Positions 44,418 to 53,139 of a DNA stretch of 64,000 nucleotides are shown here, one piece after another. The stretch is from Bacteroidales bacterium (GTDB lineage: Bacteria; Bacteroidota; Bacteroidia; Bacteroidales; F082), in the NCBI GenBank assembly GCA_024400425.1, contig JAKSMV010000001.1:1-64000 (forward strand). Direction: 5' to 3'. The notes under the pieces were generated by a model. It saw nothing but the letters and a program-made list of their open reading frames with translations, was not told the origin of the DNA and searched no databases. Positions within the stretch are counted from its first letter, which is position 1. Each line of letters starts with the position of its first letter. The position numbers were made by a program, and so were the translations under genes.

Positions 44418-44771
44418 TTAGTTGCTGGCTTGTGACCTTTCCAACTCGATAGGGAAAAGGTCGCTGATCCAGATTTCGGTGGTGGAATGGCGTATGCCGT
44501 TTTGGTCGGTCCAGTCGTTGTTGCGCAGCGAGCCTTCGACGGCGACTTGCTTGCCTTTCCGGACCACTTTCTCGACACGGTCGGCGAGATAGCCGAAGGC
44601 TACGATGGAAAACCATTGCGTGTTTTCGACCCATTCGTTGTTGGCATTTTTGCGGCCTTCGTTCACGGCAAGGCGGAAGCGGGCGATCTTTTGGTTGTTG
44701 TTCGAATTCTTCATTTCAGGTTCTGCACCTGGGCGGCCAATCAGCATGACCGAATTTCTCATTGTACTCAT
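44418..44771 (-). CDS. ssb: Short single-stranded DNA-binding protein
   Basis: 117 residues forming essentially only the OB fold: NSVMLIGRPGAEPEMK, RFRLAVNEGRKN, TQWFSIVAFGYLADRVEKVV and GKQVAVEGSLRNNDW. The flexible linker and acidic C-terminal tip (DDDIPF-type) of replicative SSBs are absent; the end is ELERSQASN. It should still bind ssDNA but would not recruit partners through the tip, so it may be an accessory SSB. ATG 44771 is given; ATG 44762 is an alternative. Neighbour on the same strand is an AT-rich orphan gene. Confidence 0.9.
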   Translation of the reverse strand: MSTMRNSVMLIGRPGAEPEMKNSNNNQKIARFRLAVNEGRKNANNEWVENTQWFSIVAFGYLADRVEKVVRKGKQVAVEGSLRNNDWTDQNGIRHSTTEIWISDLFPIELERSQASN

Positions 44772-44906
44772 TTGTTTAAGATTTTAATTGTTAGTAATTT
44801 ATGGATTTATTAATCGTATTTCAAAAAATGTTTGTAGTTTTGCAGGCAGAAAACGGTCATGGATGGTCCAAACTTTTGTGCGGTACTGTATAACTTGATC
44901 GTTTTT

Positions 44907-45374
44907 TTATTTTATCTCGACTTTGTTTACGCTATATTGTATGTGTTTTTCTCCGACAGTAACACCTATTGTCAATTTCGCTGTAAAGTTCAAATAATCA
45001 ATTGATTCATTTGAAAATGTGTAATATAGAATTATCATGTTTTTATATCCGTTTTTCTTTTGTAAACCATCTTTGACAGATGAAAACATGGGTAATCCTT
45101 CGTAAGGCATGGCATGTGTAATGATAGTTTCAAGATGTTTTACCGCGTATGTTGATTTCCAATTGTGAACAGCTTCGTGTGATGTTTTCTTGTCACTTTC
45201 ATTTTTTACAATATAAACATCTGCGTCTAAAAATTCATTATGTATTGCATTTATTCCTTTTGTCCTTTGTAAGTCTTTCCAAAGTTTTTCGTAATAATCG
45301 CGAATAAGTTGAAAACGTTCTTTCACTCTTCTTTTCTCTGTCGGTATGCCTTCTATGTATTCTGGTAATTCCAT
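44907..45374 (-). CDS. Hypothetical protein, AT-rich orphan
   Basis: 155 residues from ATG 45374 (MELPEYIEGIPTEKRRVKER); an upstream in-frame start at 45410 would add 12 residues. The N-terminal third is highly charged and helical (ERFQLIRDYYEKLWKDLQRT). Then comes HNEFLDADVYIVKNESDKKT, with a beta-rich C-terminus (NFTAKLTIGVTVGEKHIQYS). There is no signal peptide and no recognised family. Base composition is clearly more AT-rich than the surroundings, which suggests transfer. Confidence 0.65.
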   Translation of the reverse strand: MELPEYIEGIPTEKRRVKERFQLIRDYYEKLWKDLQRTKGINAIHNEFLDADVYIVKNESDKKTSHEAVHNWKSTYAVKHLETIITHAMPYEGLPMFSSVKDGLQKKNGYKNMIILYYTFSNESIDYLNFTAKLTIGVTVGEKHIQYSVNKVEIK

Positions 45375-45534
45375 TGTGGGTTGTTTTGCTTTGACGGTGC
45401 AAAGTAACAACGCTTGTCAAGACTAAGCCGTTGATTAAACGTTTGTAATCGACTGTAAACGTTTGTTGTCGTTTGTTGTCGGATAAATTGTTGATTATTA
45501 GTGTCTATCATAATTTAGGCAAAACAAATAACAA

Positions 45535-45712
45535 TGTCATACCGAGCCAGAAGGGCGAGTGTATCTATTGTTATTTGCCACATTGGAAAAAGACTTGCTT
45601 ATGCAAAGGCTTGCCAACGAATAGATACTCTCCTTCGTCGGTATGACATTCGTTGGCAAGCCTTTTTTGCTGGACGAATAGATACCCTCCTTCGTCGGTA
45701 TGACATAGGCAT
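45535..45712 (+). repeat. Cluster of GTCATACCGA-type repeats with an 18 bp inverted flank
   Basis: Two direct copies of ACGAATAGATAC, CTCCTTCGTCGG and TATGACAT (45617-45649, 45674-45706) and one diverged inverted copy (TGTCATACCGAGCCAGAAGG, from 45535). The first direct copy is enclosed by AAGGCTTGCCAACGAAT and its reverse complement ATTCGTTGGCAAGCCTT plus a T run (45606-45668), giving a terminator-like stem. Together with GTTTGT/GTCG repeats at 45430-45480 this fills the gap before regulator B. Confidence 0.7.
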
Positions 45713-45740
45713 TTTTTGAAAAATCAAAACAGATTTTTTC

Positions 45741-45748
45741 TATTTTTG
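45741..45748 (+). promoter_or_regulatory. -7 box TATTTTTG of regulator B
   Basis: The ATG at 45754 follows after five bases, again leaderless or nearly so, as for regulator A. Confidence 0.6.
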
Positions 45749-45753
45749 CGGCA

Positions 45754-47640
45754 ATGAAACTGAAACATCTCATATTGTTTCTTGCCGTGTTTCTTGCGGC
45801 TTGTTCCACGCGGCACCCTGTAGAGACGCGCCATGGCGCGTCTCTACCCAATAATATGATGTGTCAGCAATTACAAGCCATCGACAGCCTGATGTGGCGG
45901 CAGCCCGACAGTGCGCTGATGGTGCTGGTGGATTTTGCGGGCAGCCCGCAGACCGACAGCCTGAGTACATTTGACGGGCATTATTTCCAAATACTGCTTT
46001 CCGAACTGCTGTTTAAGAACGATTACGAGCAGACCAACCGCGCCGAGCTGCTGAAAGCGGTGGATTACTTCGATTCAATTGTGGTGACTGATGGCAGAGA
46101 CGCGATGAATCGCGTCTCTACAGACAACACCGTTTTCCTTGATGCGCGGGCACATTACATTAATGGGGTAGGATATTATGAGCAGGACAGTGTGGTTGAT
46201 GCCTGCACGGAATATCTGAAAGCTGTGGAAATTATGGAAATCCATTATAAGACAGAAAACCTGGCAGGTAAAAAAGCGCAGTTCATGGGGCTGACTTTCA
46301 ATAGGCTCTTTGATTTGTTTTCCGAGCAATATATGGCGGAACCTGCCATTGGTTGTGCCCAACAGGCTTTGGCATTCTTTCGCAAAACCGATCTTTCTGC
46401 CTATGGCGTTCCAAATATTATGTATTGGATGGGAGTGCAATTTGCTGTTATGGACAAAATTGACAGTGCAGAATATTACTATGCACAAGCCTTAAACCTG
46501 CTGTCCGATACCACCAACTTGTGTTATCGCAATTTATGTTCAAGCATGGCTTTGAACAACTACTTGTATCACCATCAAACCGCTATTGCTCTGCAAACGC
46601 TGAAACGGATGGCTGCTGAAGCGGATGATGAAGATGAAAAGCTGACTCGATACTATATCATTGGAGACATTTATTATAGGGAGGGGTTCAATGATTCCGC
46701 CCTCAGATACTTACAGCCTGTGTTTGACCGAAAGACTGACCTTGGAATTAGACTCGAAGCAGCCGAACATCTTGGCAAAATCTATGGCAGCCTTGGCGAG
46801 CACGCAAAAGAGGATGCCTATATCCGGTTCATGGCTCAGTATAAAAGCATAGGAGCTGAAACCAAGTCGGGAGCCTCAAAACTGAGTACCTTGTATCAAG
46901 ACTATGCAAACAGGAAACAGCAACGACAGGCCGAGGCTGAGCAAAAGTCGGCTCAGCAAAAGGCCGTGAAGCGCACCCTTTTCATATTGATTCCTATTGT
47001 TCTGATAGTGCTTCTCATTTTAGCCTTAGCTTTGAGAAAAAGACAACGAAATCGCTTAAAGACTGCCGAGAACGAGGCGAAACAGCAATTGGAAGCTACA
47101 AGGCAACAACTTGACGAGCAATTGCAGCAGCAGCAAACGGAAGCAAGCAAAAAACTGGACGAAGCAGAAAAACGGTTCGAGCAACAGAAAGCCCAAACCG
47201 AAGCCTTGAAACTGGAGATGGTGAAACAAAAAGAAGCCGTGTCGGAGAAGAAATCCGATAAGGGCGAAGCCTTTTTCAGCGAACCGGTGTGCCTGAAAAT
47301 CAGGGATTCGGTTCTGTTGCGTAGCATCACGACCCGAGACCTTCCCGTTGAACATAAGGAAGTGGTGCTTGACGAGGCTGCCGGCTTGCAGTTTTGCAGT
47401 GTGGTGAATCAGCATTTCGGGGAATTGGAATCGCAGTTGCGTGAGCGTTATCCCCGCATAAAGTCGCAGGATTTGCTGCTTTGCTATCTGCATCTGCTCG
47501 ATTTGGAAGAAAAGCAAATGGCCGCCTTGCTGAATTTGACCTACGGCGCAGTGAAAAAAAAGACAGCCCGGCTACAGGAGTATCTCAAAACCGACGAAAA
47601 TCTGACAGATTTCATGAAAAGACAGGCAGGCCTTCGATAG
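45754..47640 (+). CDS. TPR lipoprotein with transmembrane segment, coiled coil and C-terminal HTH (regulator B)
   Basis: 628 residues, paralogue of the gene at 2454. Lipoprotein signal (lipobox LAAC), TPR-like repeats to about residue 390, one transmembrane helix at about 407-428 (LFILIPIVLIVLLILALAL), a Gln/Glu-rich coiled coil (residues 430-510) and a C-terminal HTH-like end (YPRIKSQDLLLCYLHLLDLE, then LNLTYGAVKKKTARLQEYLK). Closest similarity to regulator A is in the first 200 residues (QAIDSLMWRQPDSALMVLVD, TYINGVGYY-like segments). It carries in-frame palindromic repeats at the same two sites. Next downstream, after 690 bp without genes, is a DUF3244 gene, as in locus A. Confidence 0.8.
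   Translation: MKLKHLILFLAVFLAACSTRHPVETRHGASLPNNMMCQQLQAIDSLMWRQPDSALMVLVDFAGSPQTDSLSTFDGHYFQILLSELLFKNDYEQTNRAELLKAVDYFDSIVVTDGRDAMNRVSTDNTVFLDARAHYINGVGYYEQDSVVDACTEYLKAVEIMEIHYKTENLAGKKAQFMGLTFNRLFDLFSEQYMAEPAIGCAQQALAFFRKTDLSAYGVPNIMYWMGVQFAVMDKIDSAEYYYAQALNLLSDTTNLCYRNLCSSMALNNYLYHHQTAIALQTLKRMAAEADDEDEKLTRYYIIGDIYYREGFNDSALRYLQPVFDRKTDLGIRLEAAEHLGKIYGSLGEHAKEDAYIRFMAQYKSIGAETKSGASKLSTLYQDYANRKQQRQAEAEQKSAQQKAVKRTLFILIPIVLIVLLILALALRKRQRNRLKTAENEAKQQLEATRQQLDEQLQQQQTEASKKLDEAEKRFEQQKAQTEALKLEMVKQKEAVSEKKSDKGEAFFSEPVCLKIRDSVLLRSITTRDLPVEHKEVVLDEAAGLQFCSVVNQHFGELESQLRERYPRIKSQDLLLCYLHLLDLEEKQMAALLNLTYGAVKKKTARLQEYLKTDENLTDFMKRQAGLR
45820..45847 (+). repeat. In-frame perfect 28 bp palindrome in regulator B
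   Basis: Half-site GTAGAGACGCGCCA, its own reverse complement as a whole. It encodes V-E-T-R-H-G-A-S-L-P directly after the lipobox. Confidence 0.9.
46094..46121 (+). repeat. In-frame palindromic repeat in regulator B, GATGAATC centre
   Basis: GCAGAGACGCGAT / ATCGCGTCTCTAC. Encodes G-R-D-A-M-N-R-V-S at the site that also carries an insert in regulator A. Confidence 0.85.
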
Positions 47641-47796
47641 ACGCGGCGTCTAAAGTCTTGTCGGTCGGCGAGCACATCTCGATTAGATACGATAAGTTGA
47701 CAAAACAAAGGAAGTTGTTTTTCTCGACCTTTTTATGACAAATCACAATGCCATTTTTATGCAACAAATTCATTATCAATAATATAATAAAATTCA

Positions 47797-47978
47797 TTTT
47801 GTCAAAAAATCATTTGTCATTTTGTCACAATAAGCAAATTCAACCTCTTCGCCATTTGTCACCTATTAATAAAATAATTAATAATAATTATTAATTAGGT
47901 ATTATAAGTAGGCGAAAAGCGATTGGGACATCGAAATCGCTTATTGTGATTTTTTGACAAATGACAAAATGACAAAAT
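47797..47978 (+). repeat. 182 bp AT-rich inverted-repeat element with TTTGTCA iterons
   Basis: TCACAATAAGC (47825) and GCTTATTGTGA (47939) form an 11 bp perfect inverted pair. Outside and inside them are four TTTGTCA sites on the left and three inverted TGACAAA sites on the right. The centre is an AT-rich palindrome (ATTAATAATAATTATTAAT) between TTCGCC and GGCGAA. No gene is present. The rest of the 690 bp gap (47641-48330) contains a short GC-rich stretch with a CTCCGC/GCGGAG hairpin (48050-48082) and the promoter at 48295. Confidence 0.65.
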
Positions 47979-48294
47979 CGACTGGCTGAGGTGCGCACTA
48001 TACCAGGGCTATACCAACGCTATCTCCGCTTCCAGTCTCCTCCCGTTCCGCTCCCACTCCGCTTCGTTGCGCAGCGGAGAAAACCTTCAAAAGCCAGCCG
48101 GACGGGCTGCAAGTGACCCAGCCTTGGTATTGGGGTGGTGACGCATAGGCATATTGTCTCTGTTGGGTCTAAATGTATATTGATGTTTTTGTATAATCTT
48201 GATTTTTAATCATATATATCATAATTGTTGTTTTGTCCAACAATTTCCATCAACTTTCCATCATTTGTCCAGCACCGTTTTTGTTTTGCGATTC

Positions 48295-48302
48295 TACTTT
48301 TG
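48295..48302 (+). promoter_or_regulatory. -7 box TACTTTTG of the locus B DUF3244 gene
   Basis: TTCTACTTTTGC, the same sequence as before the locus A paralogue (4450). The -33 element is unclear. Confidence 0.6.
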
Positions 48303-48330
48303 CCGATGCAAATCTCAAACAGAAAGCGAT

Positions 48331-48711
48331 ATGACAAAAACATTCAAAACCGTTCTGATGCTCATGCTGTTCGTCTCGTCGGCAGCTATGGGTTTCGCAC
48401 ATGGTGCTGAAGGAACAAAGCAAGACGAGTCAATAATGATTCTTCAAAAGAAAGCTGGACACCCTTGCACGAATAAAGGCGAAAGTATTCACGCCACGCT
48501 CAATGGTCACAGCCTGGTGGTATCTTTCAGTGAAAATCTCGGCCAAGTGGTCGTTGAGGTGGAAACCATTTCGGGCGGCAATGTCCAGGGTCTCTCAACC
48601 ATCACCCCAAATGGAATGCAGTTCTACATTCCTTTTGAAGGGGATTACATGGTCACCTTCACACTCCCTAATGGAGATGAGTATTATGGTGAATTTACGG
48701 TAACGGATTAA
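48331..48711 (+). CDS. Small secreted DUF3244-like protein (locus B)
   Basis: 126 residues, paralogue of the 4486 gene. Signal peptide (LMLMLFVSSAAMGFAHG), then NGHSLVVSFSENLGQVVVEV, PNGMQFYIPFEGDYMVTF and the end TLPNGDEYYGEFTV. One Cys early in the mature chain (GHPCTN). ATG 48331 fits the signal peptide; the frame is open further upstream but past the promoter. It lies between regulator B and the caspase-fold cargo, mirroring locus A. Whether it acts as inhibitor, chaperone or ligand of the downstream protease is unknown. Confidence 0.7.
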   Translation: MTKTFKTVLMLMLFVSSAAMGFAHGAEGTKQDESIMILQKKAGHPCTNKGESIHATLNGHSLVVSFSENLGQVVVEVETISGGNVQGLSTITPNGMQFYIPFEGDYMVTFTLPNGDEYYGEFTVTD

Positions 48712-48777
48712 GTAATTAAAGTTTTTTGAGTCATGAGTTGGAAAAACAAGTTCATTTAGCAACCGAACCGAAAAAGG

Positions 48778-48830
48778 AAGGTGCTTGCGGAACAATGGTG
48801 TGGCAACTGTTTCTTCCGCAAAAGCACCTC
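48778..48830 (+). other. Strong stem-loop between the DUF3244 and caspase-fold genes
   Basis: AGGTGCTTGCGGAA pairs with TTCCGCAAAAGCACCT around a 21-base loop. There is no T run downstream, so it is more likely an mRNA processing/stability element or attenuator than a terminator. Confidence 0.5.
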
Positions 48831-48937
48831 AAAATGTAACGCCATCCTCAATAACGCCTTGTGCGTATCGTGTAAGGCAGCTTTTCGGCTGCGAAGATAT
48901 GAATAACGATAAAATAACATCTATAAAAAGTATCAAA

Positions 48938-51900
48938 ATGAAGAAAATATCTTTTTTACTAATGTGCCTGCTTTTTACCTTTGGCTTAAAAGCACAAATC
49001 ACCCGCCAGCAGGCGGATGCTTTGGTCACTAACCAGATTTTCACGTCGAGTTTGGGCAATGTCGATATCTATGCGTTCCCAGAGATGGTGACAAGCAGCG
49101 AGAGAATTGACCTCGCCGATGGAACCAGCATAGCCGTTCCCTATCACTCTTGTTACGCCTATTTCATTGACCTGATGCCTTTTGCCAACTGGTCGCACCC
49201 CTGCAAGTACTGCTTTGTGAATGCCAATGGGAGTCACAGCATGGTTGATGCCGAAATGGCTCCAGAAGAAGAGCACCTTTCGGCCATCTCACTGATGCAA
49301 AGGCCTGTCAGCACACCCAATTACACCATTCCCGAAAATGCACATGGAAATTCTTTCGAATCAGGCGACATGAGCCATAAATGGGCTGTTTTGATTTGTG
49401 GAAATCATCATGGCAATGGCGAACATGAAAGATTTTGGTTTGATCTATCTTCTGTCTATACGGTACTGACCAATGTTTACCACTACCAAGAACCTGCCCC
49501 TGATGAACTTTTTGATTATACCAACAGAAGAATTTTCGTTACAGCCCCTGAGAGTATTAGCAAAATGTTTTGTATAGAGAGTGAGTATTATTCTTCCCAA
49601 CTGAATACCACTTCCATTCCTTTTTCTGAGTCAACATATCCTGGTGATTTCATAAATAGGGGAGGCCATGATGAAGATTTGTTAAATCATTCTAAAGGGA
49701 ATATAGAGAACCTTTTCCAATGTTTTGCCGATGAAGACTTATGTGCTGAATACAACGAATTTGGCTACGGATTTCGCCCATTGACAGAGGATGACGAACT
49801 TTTTATCTATATCACAGGTCATGGTGGGAAAGACGTTGGTGGCTGTTACTTTACTGTTAAAAACACAACTAATGGGACGACCTATGAAAAGATTTACGAC
49901 TACGAATTGGTGGAATGGTTGCGTGGCATCGAGTGTTCACAAATCACACTTGTGATGCAGAATTGCAACTCCGGAGGTTTTATTGATGAGTTCCTTGGCG
50001 ATATCAATAACGAAAATTGCAGATGCAAGAATAGGATTGGCCTTTCGGCAGCATCAGCAGACGGTGTATCAAGAGCAGAATCCTATGGAATTACCAATTA
50101 CAGTAGAGAAATGGATGGTCCAGGTTTTGTGAATGAATTCACCTACCACTGGACTGCAGCGGCACTTGGCTATTATCCTATTTACAAATTGAACGATGAT
50201 GGGAACCTTGTCGATATTGGCCCATGGACACCTTCAGGGAGAAACATTGGTGATGGGACAATGAATTGGAGTGATTATTTTGAACATGAAGCTTCCAATC
50301 CACACACACCTTACGATGTCGATCCCGATACAGATAATGATAGGGTATTATCTCTCAAAGAACTATTCTCTTTTTCAGACAATTTGAATGTATGGACAGA
50401 AATGGGGTATTTTAATCCTAACTATGGTTGCACCCCTTATTTGGCTCCCGTTCCAGATGAACCCCAGTCCGCCTACGAAAGCACTTTCACTGCCGAAGCT
50501 GCCACGTTGGTTGGCTACGAAGGGCAGGTTGACGGTGATGTCACCTCGGGCACTGCCAGACAGCCTTACCGCTTGTGCGGCGACCTCTGGACAGGGCCTC
50601 ACACAAGGGTTGACATGACCGATGACATCTATGTGCCAGAAGGCAACAAAATCTACATCCAGCCATCGAGCCACATCCAACTCCGCAACTGCACCGTTGA
50701 CAAGTTGCCTGAATCCAATGGCATGTGGGAAGGCATTCAGGTGTGGGGACAAAATGACCAGCCGCAAGACTTGCAGCACCAAGGGGGCTTGTATATGGAC
50801 AACGCTTCCATCAAGAATGCCATTGTGGCTGTCGATTTGTGGAATCCTTGGGTTTATGAAACCACAGGAGGTATTTTTAGAGCTTACAATTCAACCTTTA
50901 TCAACAATGCCAAAGGCTTGCGTATTGAAGAATACCAGTATCGTGATGCAGACGATAATATAATAGATTACAATGCAGATCTGAAAAACTGCACCTTTTT
51001 GGTGAACGACAATTTCATTGGAACTGAAAACTTCTGCGAGCATGTGAAACTCGTGCATGTGAAAGGCATACGTTTCGATGGCTGCCAGTTTAAGCTGGAA
51101 TTGGAACGCCCCAACAGCCATGTGGCAAGCTGGGCGAAAGGCATCCTCGCTTTCGATGCCGGCTTCCGGCTCGATAGCTACGACTGGCAGGGCCACCCGA
51201 TGAACCAGGCCGAAGTGAAAGGCTTGTTCATGGGCGTCCATGCTGTGCATGACCTTGAAGTGGATCCTGCTCCTTTCAACATTTTTAATACCAATTTCAT
51301 TGACAACGATTGTGGCGTATTCGCTTCACAAGTTGGTCTTCCAACCATTGTAAACTCCAACTTCCTGATTGGCCGTCAAGGTACCGACTGCGCCATGGGC
51401 ATCTATGTGGAAGGCATTAATCGTTTCACCATTGAGCAGAACAACTTCCGCAAGGCCGAACATGCACCACAAAACAACTATGGCATTGTGATTAAGGAGT
51501 CCCATAGCGAAGGAACTCAGATTTACAACAACAATTTCAGCAACTTGTATTGCGGTAATCTGGCTATTGGGAAAAATAATATTTCAAATGGAAATTCTGG
51601 TATAGAGTATCGTTGCAACAGCAATTTATTTAACGATATTGACCTTTATGTTTGGAAAGAAAATGATATGCCTACAGGCATCCAAAGTAACCAAGGCATG
51701 AGTACATTGGCTGCTGACAATAAATTCAGCAGTGATGCTTATCACATCTTCAATGGAGGAGACAATAAAGTCATATACTATTACCAAAGGAATGCTGCTG
51801 ATGAGCAACCAATCCGATACAACACGGCGGTGACAGTATATGATACGGAAACAAGTGACGGCTGCCCGTTGCGTTATGATACACATGTTAGCAGCGGCAA

Positions 51901-53071
51901 GCTTCCTTTGCTTTCTGCCTCAAAGAGACTGGAACGCGAAACGGACTACTACAATGCCTTAAACACCTACAACAGTGTGAAGACGCTCTACAACCGACTC
52001 ACCGATGGCGGCAACACCAATGGCACTATTTCCAGCATCAAGACGGCCAACCCATGGCAGATGTGGGACTTGCGTGCCCAATTGCTAGGCGCTTCGCCTT
52101 ATCTTTCGGAGGAAGTGCTGAAAGAGGTGGCCGACCGCAACGATGTGTTCACCGAATCGGTGCTGTTCGAGATTTTGGCTTCCAATCCCGATGAACTGAA
52201 GAAAGGCGACATCATCGACTATGTGAAAAACAAGACCAATCCATTGCCTGAATACATGACCGACATTTTGGAACAGGTGGCTGCTGGCAACACCTACAAG
52301 ACCGTGCTGCTTAACCAAATGTCGAGTTATTCGCGCGACTACCACAACGCGGCTACCGACATCATCCGCAGCATTTTGGCGGATTCGATTGTGAACACAA
52401 CGGAATTGCGCGGCTGGCTGGGCAACCTGAACGATTTGGGTGCCGACCGCGAAATCATCGCTTCCTACATGGCCGAAGGCGACTTCGACAATGCCTTTGC
52501 CTTGGCCAACATGTTGCCCACGCTCTATGAATTTGCCAGTGAAGAAATGGACGAACACGCCGACTATATGAGGATGCTCAACCTCTATCGCAGCCTGCGT
52601 CAGGCAGGACGCAACACGCGCCAACTGACCCAGCAGGAGATTGACGACATTGAGGATATTGCCGAAAACAGCACGGGCACACCGCAACACATGGCTCAGA
52701 ACATTCTGGAGGCTAACAGCCTGCGCCATTTTGTCGATTGCCCAAATGCGCCATATCCGGGAGGCCAAAGAGGCTCATCGGATGGACAGATTGACCCAGA
52801 ACTTTTTGGCAAGGCCATGGGGCTGAGCATTGACGTAAACCCTAACCCTGCCACAACATGGGTAGCTATAGATTACACCCTGCCTGGTGATGCCGAAAAA
52901 GCTATCCTTACGCTTACTAATGCCCTTGGCGTTAAAGTCGCTTCCTACAATCTTAGCGGCCACCAAGGCCAAAAAGTGCTTGACTTGCGAGGTCTGAGTT
53001 GTGGTGTTTACACCTACACCATATATAGCAACAGTTTTTCGCAAACAGGAAAACTTGTGGTGGCATATTGA
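48938..53071 (+). CDS. Large T9SS-sorted caspase-fold (C13/C25-like) protease with beta-helix
   Basis: 1377 residues. Signal peptide and a prodomain-like start (ITRQQADALVTNQI), then a caspase-type domain with the dyad His295 in YITGHGGKD and Cys343 in MQNCNSGGF, 48 residues apart as in legumain/clostripain/gingipain relatives. Residues about 560-1000 have the pattern of a right-handed beta-helix (GMWEGIQVWGQ, GGLYDNASI-like rungs, STFINNAKGLRI). A helical region follows (about 1080-1270). The end is a T9SS sorting domain (VNPNPATTWVAIDYTLP to GKLVVAY). Predicted to be a cell-surface cysteine protease. ATG 48938 starts the signal peptide. A 226 bp gap with a stem-loop separates it from the DUF3244 gene. 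Confidence 0.8.
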   Translation: MKKISFLLMCLLFTFGLKAQITRQQADALVTNQIFTSSLGNVDIYAFPEMVTSSERIDLADGTSIAVPYHSCYAYFIDLMPFANWSHPCKYCFVNANGSHSMVDAEMAPEEEHLSAISLMQRPVSTPNYTIPENAHGNSFESGDMSHKWAVLICGNHHGNGEHERFWFDLSSVYTVLTNVYHYQEPAPDELFDYTNRRIFVTAPESISKMFCIESEYYSSQLNTTSIPFSESTYPGDFINRGGHDEDLLNHSKGNIENLFQCFADEDLCAEYNEFGYGFRPLTEDDELFIYITGHGGKDVGGCYFTVKNTTNGTTYEKIYDYELVEWLRGIECSQITLVMQNCNSGGFIDEFLGDINNENCRCKNRIGLSAASADGVSRAESYGITNYSREMDGPGFVNEFTYHWTAAALGYYPIYKLNDDGNLVDIGPWTPSGRNIGDGTMNWSDYFEHEASNPHTPYDVDPDTDNDRVLSLKELFSFSDNLNVWTEMGYFNPNYGCTPYLAPVPDEPQSAYESTFTAEAATLVGYEGQVDGDVTSGTARQPYRLCGDLWTGPHTRVDMTDDIYVPEGNKIYIQPSSHIQLRNCTVDKLPESNGMWEGIQVWGQNDQPQDLQHQGGLYMDNASIKNAIVAVDLWNPWVYETTGGIFRAYNSTFINNAKGLRIEEYQYRDADDNIIDYNADLKNCTFLVNDNFIGTENFCEHVKLVHVKGIRFDGCQFKLELERPNSHVASWAKGILAFDAGFRLDSYDWQGHPMNQAEVKGLFMGVHAVHDLEVDPAPFNIFNTNFIDNDCGVFASQVGLPTIVNSNFLIGRQGTDCAMGIYVEGINRFTIEQNNFRKAEHAPQNNYGIVIKESHSEGTQIYNNNFSNLYCGNLAIGKNNISNGNSGIEYRCNSNLFNDIDLYVWKENDMPTGIQSNQGMSTLAADNKFSSDAYHIFNGGDNKVIYYYQRNAADEQPIRYNTAVTVYDTETSDGCPLRYDTHVSSGKLPLLSASKRLERETDYYNALNTYNSVKTLYNRLTDGGNTNGTISSIKTANPWQMWDLRAQLLGASPYLSEEVLKEVADRNDVFTESVLFEILASNPDELKKGDIIDYVKNKTNPLPEYMTDILEQVAAGNTYKTVLLNQMSSYSRDYHNAATDIIRSILADSIVNTTELRGWLGNLNDLGADREIIASYMAEGDFDNAFALANMLPTLYEFASEEMDEHADYMRMLNLYRSLRQAGRNTRQLTQQEIDDIEDIAENSTGTPQHMAQNILEANSLRHFVDCPNAPYPGGQRGSSDGQIDPELFGKAMGLSIDVNPNPATTWVAIDYTLPGDAEKAILTLTNALGVKVASYNLSGHQGQKVLDLRGLSCGVYTYTIYSNSFSQTGKLVVAY

Positions 53072-53139
53072 TGTTATTTCTAATTTTGCAATCAAACAGT
53101 GGCAGGTTGCTTGCGGCCTGCCACTAAATAGCAAAGCCT

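Noticed and set aside
44859-44993. Plus-strand 44-residue open frame starting MDGPNFCAVL
   Set aside because: It overlaps the 3' end of the 44907 gene on the other strand, and its composition is that of AT-rich antisense DNA.
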